A stretch of 64,000 nucleotides of DNA. Source: Gnetum montanum (lineage: Eukaryota > Streptophyta > Gnetopsida > Gnetales > Gnetaceae). A model generated the notes under the pieces. It ran no database searches. It saw nothing but the letters and a program-made list of their open reading frames with translations, and had not been told where the DNA came from. Of the stretch, positions 47,586 to 59,367 are shown one piece after another (within the stretch, counting starts at the first letter, position 1; each line of letters begins with the position of its first letter). The translations under genes were made by a program, and so were the position numbers. The stretch is taken from positions 127,797 to 191,796 of the forward strand of contig MNCI01002140.1 in the NCBI GenBank assembly GCA_015680685.1. The letters run 5' to 3'.

Positions 47586-50500
47586 ATGGAAGCTTCCTAG
47601 ATCAAAGCAACATTGCCCATCTCTAACCTTAATGCTGAAATCCCAAATCCTGTGAGCACAACCGAATCCATAGTCGCCGTTGGAGAGATGAACCTTCAAG
47701 GACCAACTCGTCGGTCACTTAGGTTATAAGGCAAAGACCCCTCCTATATAGTTCTCACCTCAGAACAATACAATTTCATCTGTGTAAAGATCCAAGCCAA
47801 TTTACCCACTGATCGTGTAGAAATAGAAGCAAAAAGACATTTTGAGCTCATTTATAAGAGGGGCCACAAATTTATCCGTTATACCATACTCTCATGGGGA
47901 TTCATATCATACTCTCAGTCCACATACTTATGCGAATCCATTATTCTACCCTTTCATTGGGGAGACCATGTCTCTCCATTCATTTAAGACCACTCAAACA
48001 CACGTGCCCCAACAAGAAGTGTCTAGTCTTATTCCCACTCTTCCTATGATCAACTCCCAATTCACTATGCCCATCCCCACTATCCCTCCAATTACTACCT
48101 TACCCTCCCTCTTGCAAGTACAACCCCAACAAGCCCCCTCTCAAATTAATATGAGAGCAACTTTCCCATCCCAAATAATTGGGATGCCATCTGTCATACC
48201 TGCTACCACATCTACACACTTCATCCCACGAGTACAGGTTCATACCACACCCTTGGCTCCTCCAGTACAACACCAGGTACAAAGTCTCCATGCACAATCC
48301 ACAGTTGGGAAATGGCTTGCCCTTGTTGCTCAACAACAACAACAACCCACACCTTACGGTATGCCACCCTTAGTAGCATCCACTATAAATATGCCACAAG
48401 TGCAACCTCCGATCACTCAACAATCATCATTCCGACCAATTGTACAACAGTCTAATTTGTATGGCACTCAAACTAACCAACCTCCCCCTTTACCTAGTGC
48501 CCAAGACTGGGCTGAAGCTAAAAAAATGATGCAAGAGCTAGCCGACGAGGTAAAACGCCTCAAAACCACTAAGAATGAAGAGCTTAAAGTATTAGACTTT
48601 TACCAAGATGATCCTATTAGCTCTTTGGTATCACAGTTAACCTTACCCAAAGGAGTTTCNATACCAAAGAGCTAATAGGATCATCTTGGTAAAAGTCTAA
48701 TNCTTTGGTATCACAGTTAACCTTACCCAAAGGAGTTTCTTTGCCTCAATTAACCAAATACAATGGGGAAGGAGACCCTAATGCTCATCTAGTCACATTT
48801 AGACTAGAATGCTTGTTGCTTCAAGCTTGGCCCCATGCAATCTTGCATGTGTTTGCCATGTCCCTCACTAGTAGAGCATTAGACTGGTACTGAGCCTTGC
48901 CTCATAACTCCATATCCTCCTTGGAGGACCTCTTACACTAGTTCATTACTAGGTTTAAATACAACCTAAAACCTGAAGCAACCTTGGACAGTTTAATATA
49001 GGTGAAACAAGTGCCCCTTGAACTTGTACAAAAATTCATCCAAAGATGGAGTGCCGCACTCAATGAACTTCATGAGCCAATCCTAGAAACATACCTTCTT
49101 ACGATTCTTAAGGGAGCCATGAATGATTTCATCAAATCAAAACTATACTACCTAAATGCGTGCACTCTAAGCCAAGCTTTTGTATAGATTAAAAACATAG
49201 AAGAGGCAGCTCAAAATAGCCATGTCCCTGCCTACTTAGCCTTTAGAAATCAACACACTAAAAAGGATAAAGAAAAGGCTAAAGCAACAGTAGCAGTAGT
49301 AGCAGAGACTCAACCTCCCAACATGAAAGAGCAAGGCAGATCACCTACTGCTCCTGTTAACTACGAGAGAACTGCTCCTGCACATACAACTGAATCATCT
49401 TCCATGCAAGCTAATAACATAGGTCATACATGTACGTTCGAGAGGAAGGACCCCGCTCACTACACACCGCTCCCCATGAAGCCTTCTCAATTGTTAGATC
49501 AACTTTTGAAGGCTAGGGCCATTAAACATAAGCAGTTGTCCCTAGCGGCAGACCAGAGAAATGATCGATTCTGTCAATTGGCCCAAAACCCAAGCTTGGC
49601 AACTCCAAATGAGCCTCCTATTCCAAGAGGCTTTAGATTCGACGGAATGGGCATGGTACTGATTATTGTTTCACTCTCAAACAAGACATACAACGTATGA
49701 TTGATAGGGGTGAAGTAACATTTGATGATGCCAACCCAGTTAAACCGCAGAATCAATCTATGGATGTGTACATAGATCCCCTTAATACTAAGGAAGCTCC
49801 TTACATCATTAACACGATCAATATTGGAAATGAGCAAGGAATGCCCAGAAAACCGTTCGTGATTCATGTTCCTCCTACAGCATCAACATCATCCCCACAA
49901 TCTTCGTATCCCACATACAATCCGCCTACACCTACAAAACCATTCTTCGTTCGTGTACCCCCTGTCAATGCAACTGTAAATGTGCAACCGCCTACTCGGC
50001 CCACTCCCTTTGTGGTCCTGGTACCACCCACGGTCGCAACTACAGAGGTACAATTACAAAACCGACCAACTCCCTTCATGATTAGGGTACCCAAACACCC
50101 TGGTCTTCAAAATCCACCTCCTCAACCGCAAACCAAATCAACCCCATTTGTCATTAGGGTGCCTCAATGCCTTGACACATAATCATCTCCAACTGTTCAA
50201 CTGCAACCTTGACCTGCTCTATTCATCATTTGAGTCCCAAAACAACATGATGTTCAAGCTCCAACGGCTCCCCCACGACCTTCACGAGAACGTCTTGCTG
50301 ATAGACTCACTAGGGAACGGTTGGAAAAGGAACGTCGAAGTCTTGAATTGGGGCCACCAAAACCCACTCCCTTAAACGTTGTACCTATGGTTCCGACAAC
50401 TGATGAGTCGAGCATAAATCACAAAAGTAAAACATCAGGAATGCCAGATACGAAAAACCCAACTGTCACGTTAAACCACGTGAAAACCACTCCACAAGAG

Positions 50501-50860
50501 ATACAGCTATTGGGTCCAATGGACCAAGTCTCAATGAACATACCAAACAGTAAAGACTTAGCCAGTGCCCTAACTCAGGTCACACAGGCACTAAAACAAA
50601 AAAATACATCCTTAAGTCTGTATGATCTAGTGATGACTTCTCAGGTGCACCGTGAAGCCTTGGTATGAATGCTCACTTCGATCCAGGTTAGTGAGGACCT
50701 ACCTACCACTAAATCATCAATTCATGCAGTGATGTCTCCACAACAAAGATCAGGTTCCGCATCACTAGGCTTTCATCCCGAAAACATTAAAATAGATGAA
50801 AACATGGAAGAAATTACCACTGCCCCTATGTTCATAACCATTCAAGTAAACTAGTTTAAA
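47586..50860 (+). pseudogene. gag: Gag and linker of element D
   Basis: From ATG 47586 come the N-terminal domain (RRSLRL, QYNFICVKIQAN), a deletion with frameshift near 47878, a Pro/Gln-rich linker (PQQ runs) and the capsid core (48580-49190) with LDFYQDD, NGEGDPNAHLV, FAMSLT and FKYNLKP. A Lys-rich tail and TFERKDPAHYTPLPMKPSQL (49432-49491) follow. A later segment (49840-50180) has five spaced PF(V/F)(I/V).VP repeats. The core is corrupted by an assembly artefact at 48660-48702 and by C-to-T stops. It would build the particle shell. No CCHC zinc knuckle is visible, as is common in the Tat lineage. Confidence 0.85.
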
Positions 50861-51549
50861 ATACATAGGGTGCATGTTGACGATGGGCAGCCACTAATGT
50901 AATACCTTTTCCCATCATCGAAAAATTAGGCCTCATGGAGCAGATTCACCCAACGGCAACAACGTTCCTAAAATCTCTTAGTGGGTCACGTGTCGTGGTT
51001 AAAGGCACAATCACTTTGGATTTCATAGCAGGGGACCGGTTCCCCACATCAGTTGAATTTGTAGTCGTAGACGAGATGCCTAGATTTAACTTGATATTGG
51101 GGCGACCATGGTTAGCCCAATTAAAAGAAGTTTCCTCACCCATCCACCAAGAGATTCACTTACCCTATGAAGGTGGTGAAATCATCATACATGGTGATAT
51201 GGCTACACTCAACACCTTAGCACACGTAGGCACAAACCAATGCTTAGAGGTTGAAATCGATGAGACTAAACAAGATGACATTACCCTCAAGCTTAAATAA
51301 GACGCCACGCCCATGGGAAACCAAGGTGATAACCAATCCCCAAACCGTGATCCCTTGGAAGATATAGAAACATCACAAAACATGGAAACATCAGGACACA
51401 CTAACATAGGGGTCATTCCCCCAAATGTCTCATGGTCAGAATTACCATTTAACATAATTAGCGAAGGAGATGTCGAATATACAATTACACCGACATGCCC
51501 AACACGTCATGTCAATCTGCGAAAATTAAAGAAGTTACTCAACCATTAA
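50861..51549 (+). pseudogene. pro: Aspartic protease of element D
   Basis: The catalytic box reads VHVDDG (50870) and then loses one G, which shifts the frame exactly inside the DDGA motif. The frame resumes with EKLGL, FLKSLSGS and the FNLILGRPWLAQL motif (51084-51122). A TAA at 51298 is probably an old CAA. The frame continues to 51549 with a Tat-type acidic tail. The final stop is followed within 10 bp by the TTAAACTA array. Confidence 0.85.
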
Positions 51550-51860
51550 ACAACTACTCGTCCGAAATGACGTTAAACTACTACTTGTCCGAAATGACGC
51601 TAAACTACTATCTTCCGAAATGACGTTAAACTAATACTCGTCCGAAATTATGCTAAACTATTATCGTTCGAAATGACACTAAACTACTATTGTCCGAAAT
51701 GACATTAAACTACTACCATGTCCACAATGACATAAAACTAGCCACAGTCATAAAACTAGCCACGGTCAAAAATGGCAGGTTCATTTTAAAACCCACCAAA
51801 ATAGTTTATATCTCTCTTGTTTCTTGTGGCCCAAAATGGCCTTAAACTAGAATAAGTTAC
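51550..51860 (+). repeat. TTAAACTA motif array after the gag-pro stop of D
   Basis: About nine units of GTCCGAAATGACGTTAAACTA at roughly 29-bp spacing. Single copies recur near 52115 and 52150. Compare 42030-42350 and 57985-58290. Confidence 0.85.
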
Positions 51861-54436
51861 GCTTCTTCTTAATTAAAATTATATTCTAGTTTGCATGCAT
51901 AGTTGCATCCCTGCTTTACAAATTACCGTGTCCCTCACATTTCTTCTACACTATTATCACTTTAGTTGCATCCACGCTTATATTTACAAATAGTTAAGAC
52001 AACAAAACAACAAAAAATTATATAATAATAATAATAATAAGGAAAATAATAATAAACTTTTGCCAAAAACAACTACAGTCTCTTCTTCCTTTGACAAAGA
52101 TACGATAGTTCATCATGACTTTAAACTGACGTGTCTAGCCTGAAATGGCTTTAAACTAGAACACAGCATACCACCAATTTACCGAAATTGTGCTACATTA
52201 TTATCATTTACGTTTTGCTCGACATAGTTACAGTTTACATTTACGTTCACAAGGAAGCTTGAAAAGTAAAACATGAATATACAAATACATGTAATACGGA
52301 GTGTTAGCACAAAAAAAAAAGAGTAACTTCATATTATACCATGATCATGTTACATTTGTTTTCACATATTCCAAAATCAACAAAAAAGGGGTACATGATA
52401 ACAAACTAGACAAGAAATGACAAGGTTGACAAGAACACCAAGCTAAATCGTGCACTAGTGTTAGGAGGGGGCTAGTCCCCAAATTCATCCACATCATCGA
52501 GTCCCACTCCACTGGGGCCAGCCTCATCATCAACACGTCCCTGCACCAAAACAAAATCCTAGGTAAGTAAGTTAAAATTTGTGAAACAAACAAATGAAAA
52601 TAACCATCAACAAAACATAAATATACAAGAGAGAATTAGCAAGAGAAATAATAATAAGATGAATAACTACAAAAGTTGTATGTCCCATGGGACAATAACT
52701 CTAGCATTTGTTCGGTACGTTTAATCCTGAATGGGGAACATGGAATCTATTAGGTAACACCAACATCAAAAGGATAACGTTTGCAAATATTATTAGTTTA
52801 TGTTACAATAGGCATCATGACCTCACGCTGATTACTTGCTTGGACCAAAATGGGTTGCCATTGCCTAGCATGATAATTCAATTAATCATGGATAGTACAA
52901 TAGTCATTAGTAACAAAAACACTAAAAAATAAAAAATAAAAAAAATAAAAACAAAAAAACGATTAAGTTAATAAACACAAATCAAACAACTTAAAACAAC
53001 AAAAGAACTAATAATAATAATAATAATAATAAATCAACACTAGTCATGATGAGGGGGGAAGTAAAAACAAAGCACCGTGAACTTGCATATGGCCACTGGC
53101 CATGTGCTGGTGGGATTCGTTGCTTTTTTAAGCAAACAGATTTTAAAATAGTAAACAAGCATCCATTCATCATCATGTTCATGACTCATGAACCATGACA
53201 ATGAGCCTGTTTTGTCTTTTTCTTTTTTCAGCGGAAATAAATAAATAAATAAATAAAAAGGGGGGAGTTACATATAATAAATACTTCATATACCCTCCTA
53301 TTGGTTTTGTACTATATTACTTGCCGGTTTTGAGCGCAGATAATACGTGGTTTTAATGCTTTCTTTTTTTTTTCAAGCATATTGATACATGTCAAACGCA
53401 GGGGCATTAAACACAAAAGGATTCAAGCTTAGTGATTGACACAGGTACTGTTGACGAATGGCGGCGTTGTCGATTAACGCGTGACAATCAATCTCAAACG
53501 CCGTTTGTACTTTTGTTTTGAGTCTGCAGCAGAAATATAAAACAAAAGCAGCAGAAATATAAAACAAAAATAGCAAAAAACCAGCAATTAAAAATATATA
53601 TATATATATATATAATAATGCGTGAATGTGTGAGTTATGAAACCTTTGGTGCTCCCAAAGGCAGGCCGATCCACGCAAATGCAACGTTTTCTTCGCACGC
53701 CTCGCCCAAAGACTCACGCTGAAGACGGCAGGTAGCTCACGCTCCAAAACGGCGGCTAACTCACGCTGCAGACGGTGGCTGACTCACGCTGTGAAATGGC
53801 AGCTGACTCACACTGCAATACCTTGAATACTGTTATAGCAGCGATTTGGTGTCTGAATACATTTCAATTCATAGAATAACCCATAAACACTATAAAATTT
53901 TAGCACTAGTGTCGGTTATTGGTAGCGATCAACAAAGCCGATGTTGGCTAAAAGAATTATTCATGTTGCTCACGCTGCCCAGGGCCAGTTATTCACGCTG
54001 TCTAAGGCAATTCACGCTGCCAAGCAAAAGTTTGCAAAAATGCACGAAAAAAAAATACAGTTCCGACAACATATGCTTACGCTCGGGCAAAAATATAGGA
54101 AAATCGCAGTAAAAAATGCACAAAAAAAATTGCAGTTCGCGCAAGTCACATATGAAATGCAGTGAAATACCCTGCAACTAATGTTGGTCCTCCCAACCCA
54201 AAACGCAGCCAACAATGCTCGAAACATGGCAGTCCTGCTACCCACGCTATGTCCCTGCTACCCATGCCACGTTACCTGCCTTGTTGCTCACGCTACCACG
54301 TTATGTCCCTGTAACTCACGCTACCCTATGTAACTCACGTTGCACTCAGTTAGTCACGCTATTTTTTTTTTTTTAATTCCTTTAGCATGTTAGTTCATCT
54401 TATTTCTCTTCTCTTCTATTTTTTTTTTTTTTTGAG
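51861..54436 (+). other. Protease-RT spacer of D, possible intron
   Basis: A non-coding stretch with microsatellites (TAA/ATA runs at 52020 and 53009, AAAT run at 53236, TA run at 53594) and many CTCACGCTG half-sites (53710-53810 and 53960-54360). It ends in a long pyrimidine tract (54405-54433) followed by AG (54435-54436), directly before the open RT frame. This is a strong splice acceptor, as expected if gag-pro and RT are joined by splicing as in Ogre. A donor near 51549 was not identified with certainty. Confidence 0.5.
52472..52540 (-). pseudogene. Last-exon remnant of an antisense gene in D
   Basis: On the minus strand, TTTTGTTTTGGTGCAG forms an acceptor followed by 22 codons ending at TAG (complement 52472-52474): an acidic Gly/Asp/Val tail followed by PPP beyond the stop. 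It corresponds in position, acceptor phase and Pro run to the last exon of the minus-strand gene at 60741-64000 in element G. Upstream exons are not recognisable in D, so D lost the gene but kept its end. Confidence 0.55.
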
Positions 54437-57400
54437 AGAATGTTCGGGTTTGTATTGCTGAAAGTTATGGTACACGAGTATACAATTACAAAGGGGGACA
54501 ATTACACGAGTATATCAATGGATCACATGGGGCCATTCAACAAGAAGTCAATCTAGAATCCATTGATCTAGATTCATCATCAATTTCTGACAATTTTGTG
54601 GCATCCACTCAAGGAACACCAGACTACCTAAGAGATATGACTAAAACTTTGGACTTAGAAACAGACACCATCATTGAGGACCCCATCGTCGAAGTCCCCA
54701 TCACCATGTCTAGTGGTGAGGTTAAAACATTAAAACTAAGTACTCTACTAGATCCGCAAATTGCCAATGACATTACACAAGTGCTAAAGAATAATATCAA
54801 AACATTTGCTTAGTCATATACCGATATGCCAGGGTTGGACCCTCGCATCAACCAGCATAACATCATCCTCGATGAAAAACTTAGACCAGTAAAGCAAAAT
54901 GCACAAAAAGTTAGGCTTGAGGTAGCGTTGGCAGTTCGTAATGAAATCACGAAGCTCTATCAAGCCGGTTTCATCCGAGCTGTTGACTATGCCGATTGGG
55001 TATCCAACATTCTTGTAGTCCCTAAGAAGAACAGCAGCATTCGCATATGTATTGACTTCCGTGACCTCAACGTAGCCACTATAAAGGATGACTTCTCGCT
55101 ACCCAGTATCGACCAACTCGTTGACTCAACCACTGGGCATGCATTATTATCCTTTATGGATGGATTCTCGGGATACAACCAAATCAGGATCAACCCAGAA
55201 CACCAACTCAGGATGACCTTCATGACACCTTGGGGCACGTTCTGTTATACAATGATGTCATTCGATCTCAAAAACGCGGGTGCCACATATCAACGGGCAA
55301 TGACATATATATTTAGCTATTACATGCTTGATTTGCTCAATGATTATGTAGAAGACATCACAGTCAAGTCCAAAACAACCGAAGAACATGCAAAGCATTT
55401 AGACTTGGTACTCAAACATTGTCTCAAATACGACCTTAGGCTTAACCCAAAGAAATGCGTCTTTGGAGTTAAGACAGGAAAAATGCTTGGCTTCATAGTC
55501 TCTGAGATAGGAATACGAGTAGACCCCGATAAGGTTAAAGCAATAACTAGCATGCAACCACCTAGGAACCTTACCGAATTACGTGGTCTGGAAGGTAGAC
55601 TGCAATTCATCAGACGCTTGATCACAAAACTAACAGATAAGCTGAAACCCATGTAGCACGTGCTACGAAAGAACGTCCATTTTCAGTGGACTCAATAGTG
55701 CCAAGAAGCCTTTGAAAGCATAAAGATGGAATTGGCTCAATTGCCAATGGTTCATCCCCCACAAAGCAACAAACCTTTTTACATCTACCTCGTGACATCC
55801 GATACATCTATTGCATTCATGCTTTGCCAAAAATGAGAAGATGGAGCCGAGATCCCCGTTTACTATTTAAGTCACGCCTTGGTTGCCCACAAACAATGAT
55901 ACAACGACGTGGAGAGATCATGCTTCACCCTTGTCTTTTCCTTGAAAAATTGGCGGCATTACCTCTTCTGCAACCAAGTTAATATCATTTGCAAAGATAG
56001 CGTGCTTCGAGCTATCACCAACAACATCTATGAATCAAGTAGGTTAGCTAGATGGAAGGCGATGATTGCAGAGTTTGTCCTGCATTATGTTGCCCAATCC
56101 TCTACTAAGGGTCAAGCAATAGCCAATCAGTTGACCGCATCATCAACACGAGGTCAAACAACGATCAACCTTGAATTCCCCGACGAAGACATTAACAACA
56201 TAGACGTAGTGCCCGATAACTATGATGCCATCCTGTACTTTGACGAAGCATTCACCTCCCGAGGTGGAAGTGCTGCAACCATCATAACGTATCCCTCGAA
56301 AGAAATTCGCCCCTTTGCCTATCGACTAAACTTCCCTTCCACCAAAAATGTGGCAAAGTATGAAGGTCTTCTTAGAGGTCTTATAGCGGCACTAACTTTG
56401 GGAATCACACGTCTTGTAGTTCAAGGTGACTCACATTTCGTAGTTAATCAAGTCACAAAGATCTACGCATGTAAAGCCCTGCATCTGCAACCATACTGTG
56501 ACATGACTTAACACTTGTTAAAACGATTGATCAACGTAGACGTGCAACATATTCCTAGGAATGAAAATACCATTGCAGATGCACTTGCCATAATAGCCCT
56601 GAACATGACACCTGAGATGCTCCATGTGTTGCCTAGTTCTATAACAAATTGTGCCAAACTTGTGACCAACGCCCTTGATGAAATACCCATAGCGTCCGTC
56701 AGCACTACATAAGCAATAGAGTGGTACGACAGCATAAAAGAGTATCTTCTACGAGGCGAACCGCCACAACATCTGACGAGTGCTCAAAAGGATGCGATGC
56801 GAAAATGCTCTAGGCAATATGCATTAATAGGAGACACCTTGTGTCGCAAGTCCTATGAAGGCATCCTGTTGACATGCGTCAGTAGCATTGATGGCCAAAT
56901 GATCATAGAACAGGTTCACGAAGGACTATGCGGAGGGCATATAGCACCCAAAGCAATGGCAATGAAAATTAGACATTTAGGCTATTACTGGCCACACATG
57001 GAGTACGAATGCTTCTCCAGGGTCAGGAAATGCAACATTTGCCAAAGACACGGTAACCTAATACACGTACCACCTAATGAGTTGCATACTGCGCAAATCA
57101 CATGGTCATTCCAAAAATGGGGATTAGACATCATTGGCCCTATAACACCACCATCCTTAGCAGGACATAGCTTCATCATCATTGCGACCGAATACTTCAC
57201 AAAATGGGTAGAAGCTATTCCTCTTAGGAAAACCATGTCTAAATATGTCTGCAACTTCATATTGGAAAACATCGTGACATGCTTTGGTATCCCAATGACT
57301 ATAGTCACCAATAATGGGCCACAGTTTAGTAGTACGGATACTAAAAACTTCTGCGAAAGCCTAGGTATTAAATACTCGTTTTCATCACCTTATTACCCAC

Positions 57401-57960
57401 AGAGCAATGGCCAAGCGGAATCTACGAATAAAACGATCATCATGGTGCTCAAGAAAATGCTAAATCAGAGCAAAATAGGATGGCACGAGTAGTTAATCTA
57501 TGCACTATGGGCATACCGAACAACACACCAAACGTCCACAGGTAAAACACCATATAGCCTAGTATACGGATCTGAAGCTGTCTTACCTTTAGAGTTACAG
57601 GTTCCCTCGTTGCGAATGATGCTCTCTAGTCTTCTCGATGAAAGCCAGAACAATGAACTGCGCATCGCTGATCTTGACTCGGTGGAGGAAGAAAGGGTAC
57701 ACGCACTTGATCAAATCGAATGGTACCAGAGACAACAACGACAATGTCATCAACATGATCCACATAAGCAGCCGATCAAGGAAGGTGACCTAGTTCTCAA
57801 GGCGGTCCGCGAACACTCAGATAAATTCTCAGCCAACTAGGAAGGACCTTAATTAGTCACTAAAGCCTATGACAATGGGGCATTCAAGCTCGCCAACTTG
57901 GACAGAAACGAATTGGCCAATCCTACGAATCACATGTACTTGAAACCATTCTACGTCTAA
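54437..57960 (+). pseudogene. pol: Pol (RT, RNase H, second RNase H, integrase) of element D
   Basis: One frame without any frameshift for 3.5 kb, broken only by about ten C-to-T/G-to-A type stops (for example 54811, 55654, 55834, 56509, 56710, 57490). RT (54880-55560): YADWVSN, PKKN, IDFRDLN, FMDGFSGYNQI, LKNAGATYQRA, then YVED in place of YVDD. RNase H lies at about 55740-56010. The archaeal-type RNase H (56205-56620) has YFDEAF, YEGLLRGL, GDS and IPR.EN..ADALA. Integrase: zinc finger H-H-C-C (56911-57050), core LDIIGP, then VTNNGPQF where the second catalytic Asp is Asn, and GQAES. The tail has GDLVLKAV. It would copy RNA to DNA and integrate it, but is inactive. Confidence 0.92.
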
Positions 57961-57979
57961 TGATCCCAAGGTACATAAC

Positions 57980-58290
57980 GGTCCTGGCATGACGACCTAA
58001 AACTAAAACCACAGAACAATCCCAGAGCTATGACTTAAAACTAGCACCACAGAATGTCCTGGCATCATGACAATAAACTGACATCACAGAGCTCTGTCCA
58101 ACATGACACTAAACTGTCACATTCATTCACCAAAGTCCACTAAGACTATAAATTGGCTAGCCTCTTCATAGTCCGCCACGACTATAAACTAGTATGGCAC
58201 TGTCTGCTACGACGCTAAACTAGCAACGTCCAACGGGTTATGACATAAAAGTAATCCACAAAAGTCCGCCAAGACTATAAACTGGAAACT
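57980..58290 (+). repeat. TTAAACTA motif array after the pol stop of D
   Basis: About nine units such as CTACGACGCTAAACTAGCA and CCACGACTATAAACTAG, 30-45 bp apart, start about 25 bp after the pol stop. Confidence 0.75.
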
Positions 58291-59352
58291 TCTTCACTGG
58301 CCTACCAATCTGTGGCTGAAATCAAAAGGCATGTCATCATCAACCTGCTCAATGAATTCATCACATGGACTCCAAAAATATTGCTACTGCTCAATCTTGT
58401 TTGCCTATGGTTGCACGTGGTATTCCATCCCATCAGTTGCATCCATGTTAAAGTGTTAAGCTAACTCATTCGCTTGTGTTTTTTCTTGTCTTCTTGGAGT
58501 TGTGTTTACAGGACGATACCTAGAGGTGTTCATACACAGATACACTTCATCAAGGCAATGAGGTACCACATTGTTCCTAATGCATGTAACCAGGTTAATC
58601 AAACTATTGACAAGTACATTCCCAGTTCCCCGAATGTCCCTCATTCCCTAGCATGTTCTCTCTACTATGTTCAATTACACCCCCTTTGATACATCCCATT
58701 CATCCCCAAAATTCTGCACGCGTTGTTGCTCACTGTAACTCTACAACCAATGGCAACACAAAACGATGCATAGCACATGACAAAAACATGAGTACAAAAC
58801 TAACAGCAAGCTCTTTCCAAAAACAAAAAACAAAAAGCAAAAAAAAAAATAAAGAAAGACTCAAAGAACAAAATCCATCACAAGACCCATTGACACTTCC
58901 CATATAAGCCCCAGGAGAGAAGGTAAATGTCTTGGAAGAAAACATTCATGTCTCAAACAATCATGTTGCATCCCACCATGTGGCTTTGGTTGTGACAACG
59001 AGTTCTCTTAAATAGGATACAAGAGTCTCGTTTCTCCAAAGGACACATATCCCATGCCTTGGTTCCAAGTCCGCTAGATATTGGCTATTGACAAGGACCA
59101 ACATGAAGTGTCCACACAAAAGCATTCCTCTTCCCATAGTTAAACAAAATCATCCCTTCATCAATCCCTGATCTCATAGTAACACACCTTCTCCCTATGC
59201 ATCTCAAAACCTCATTTCCCAATCCCATGTACTTCTGAGCACAGTGCGATGACATTTGGCCAAGTACCGACAGACAATGCTTGGTACTTGATCATTCATG
59301 GTGTTTTGTACTTCTTTGTCGACGCTTCTCAGGTAGATTCCTCTACATGTCA
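58291..59352 (+). other. 3' untranslated region of element D
   Basis: About 1.06 kb with no domain. An A-rich run lies near 58815-58850. Short frames on both strands look like chance. It ends at the polypurine tract. Confidence 0.45.
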
Positions 59353-59367
59353 ACAAAGAGGGGCCAA
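59353..59367 (+). other. Polypurine tract of element D
   Basis: ACAAAGAGGGGCCAA abuts the LTR start and is identical to that of element E. Confidence 0.88.

Noticed and set aside
52345-52593. 82-codon minus-strand frame in D
   Set aside because: This frame is out of phase with the acidic last exon that matches element G; the supported reading is 52472-52540.
53594-53613. TA run as a regulatory signal
   Set aside because: An ordinary microsatellite in AT-rich spacer DNA, next to other simple repeats.
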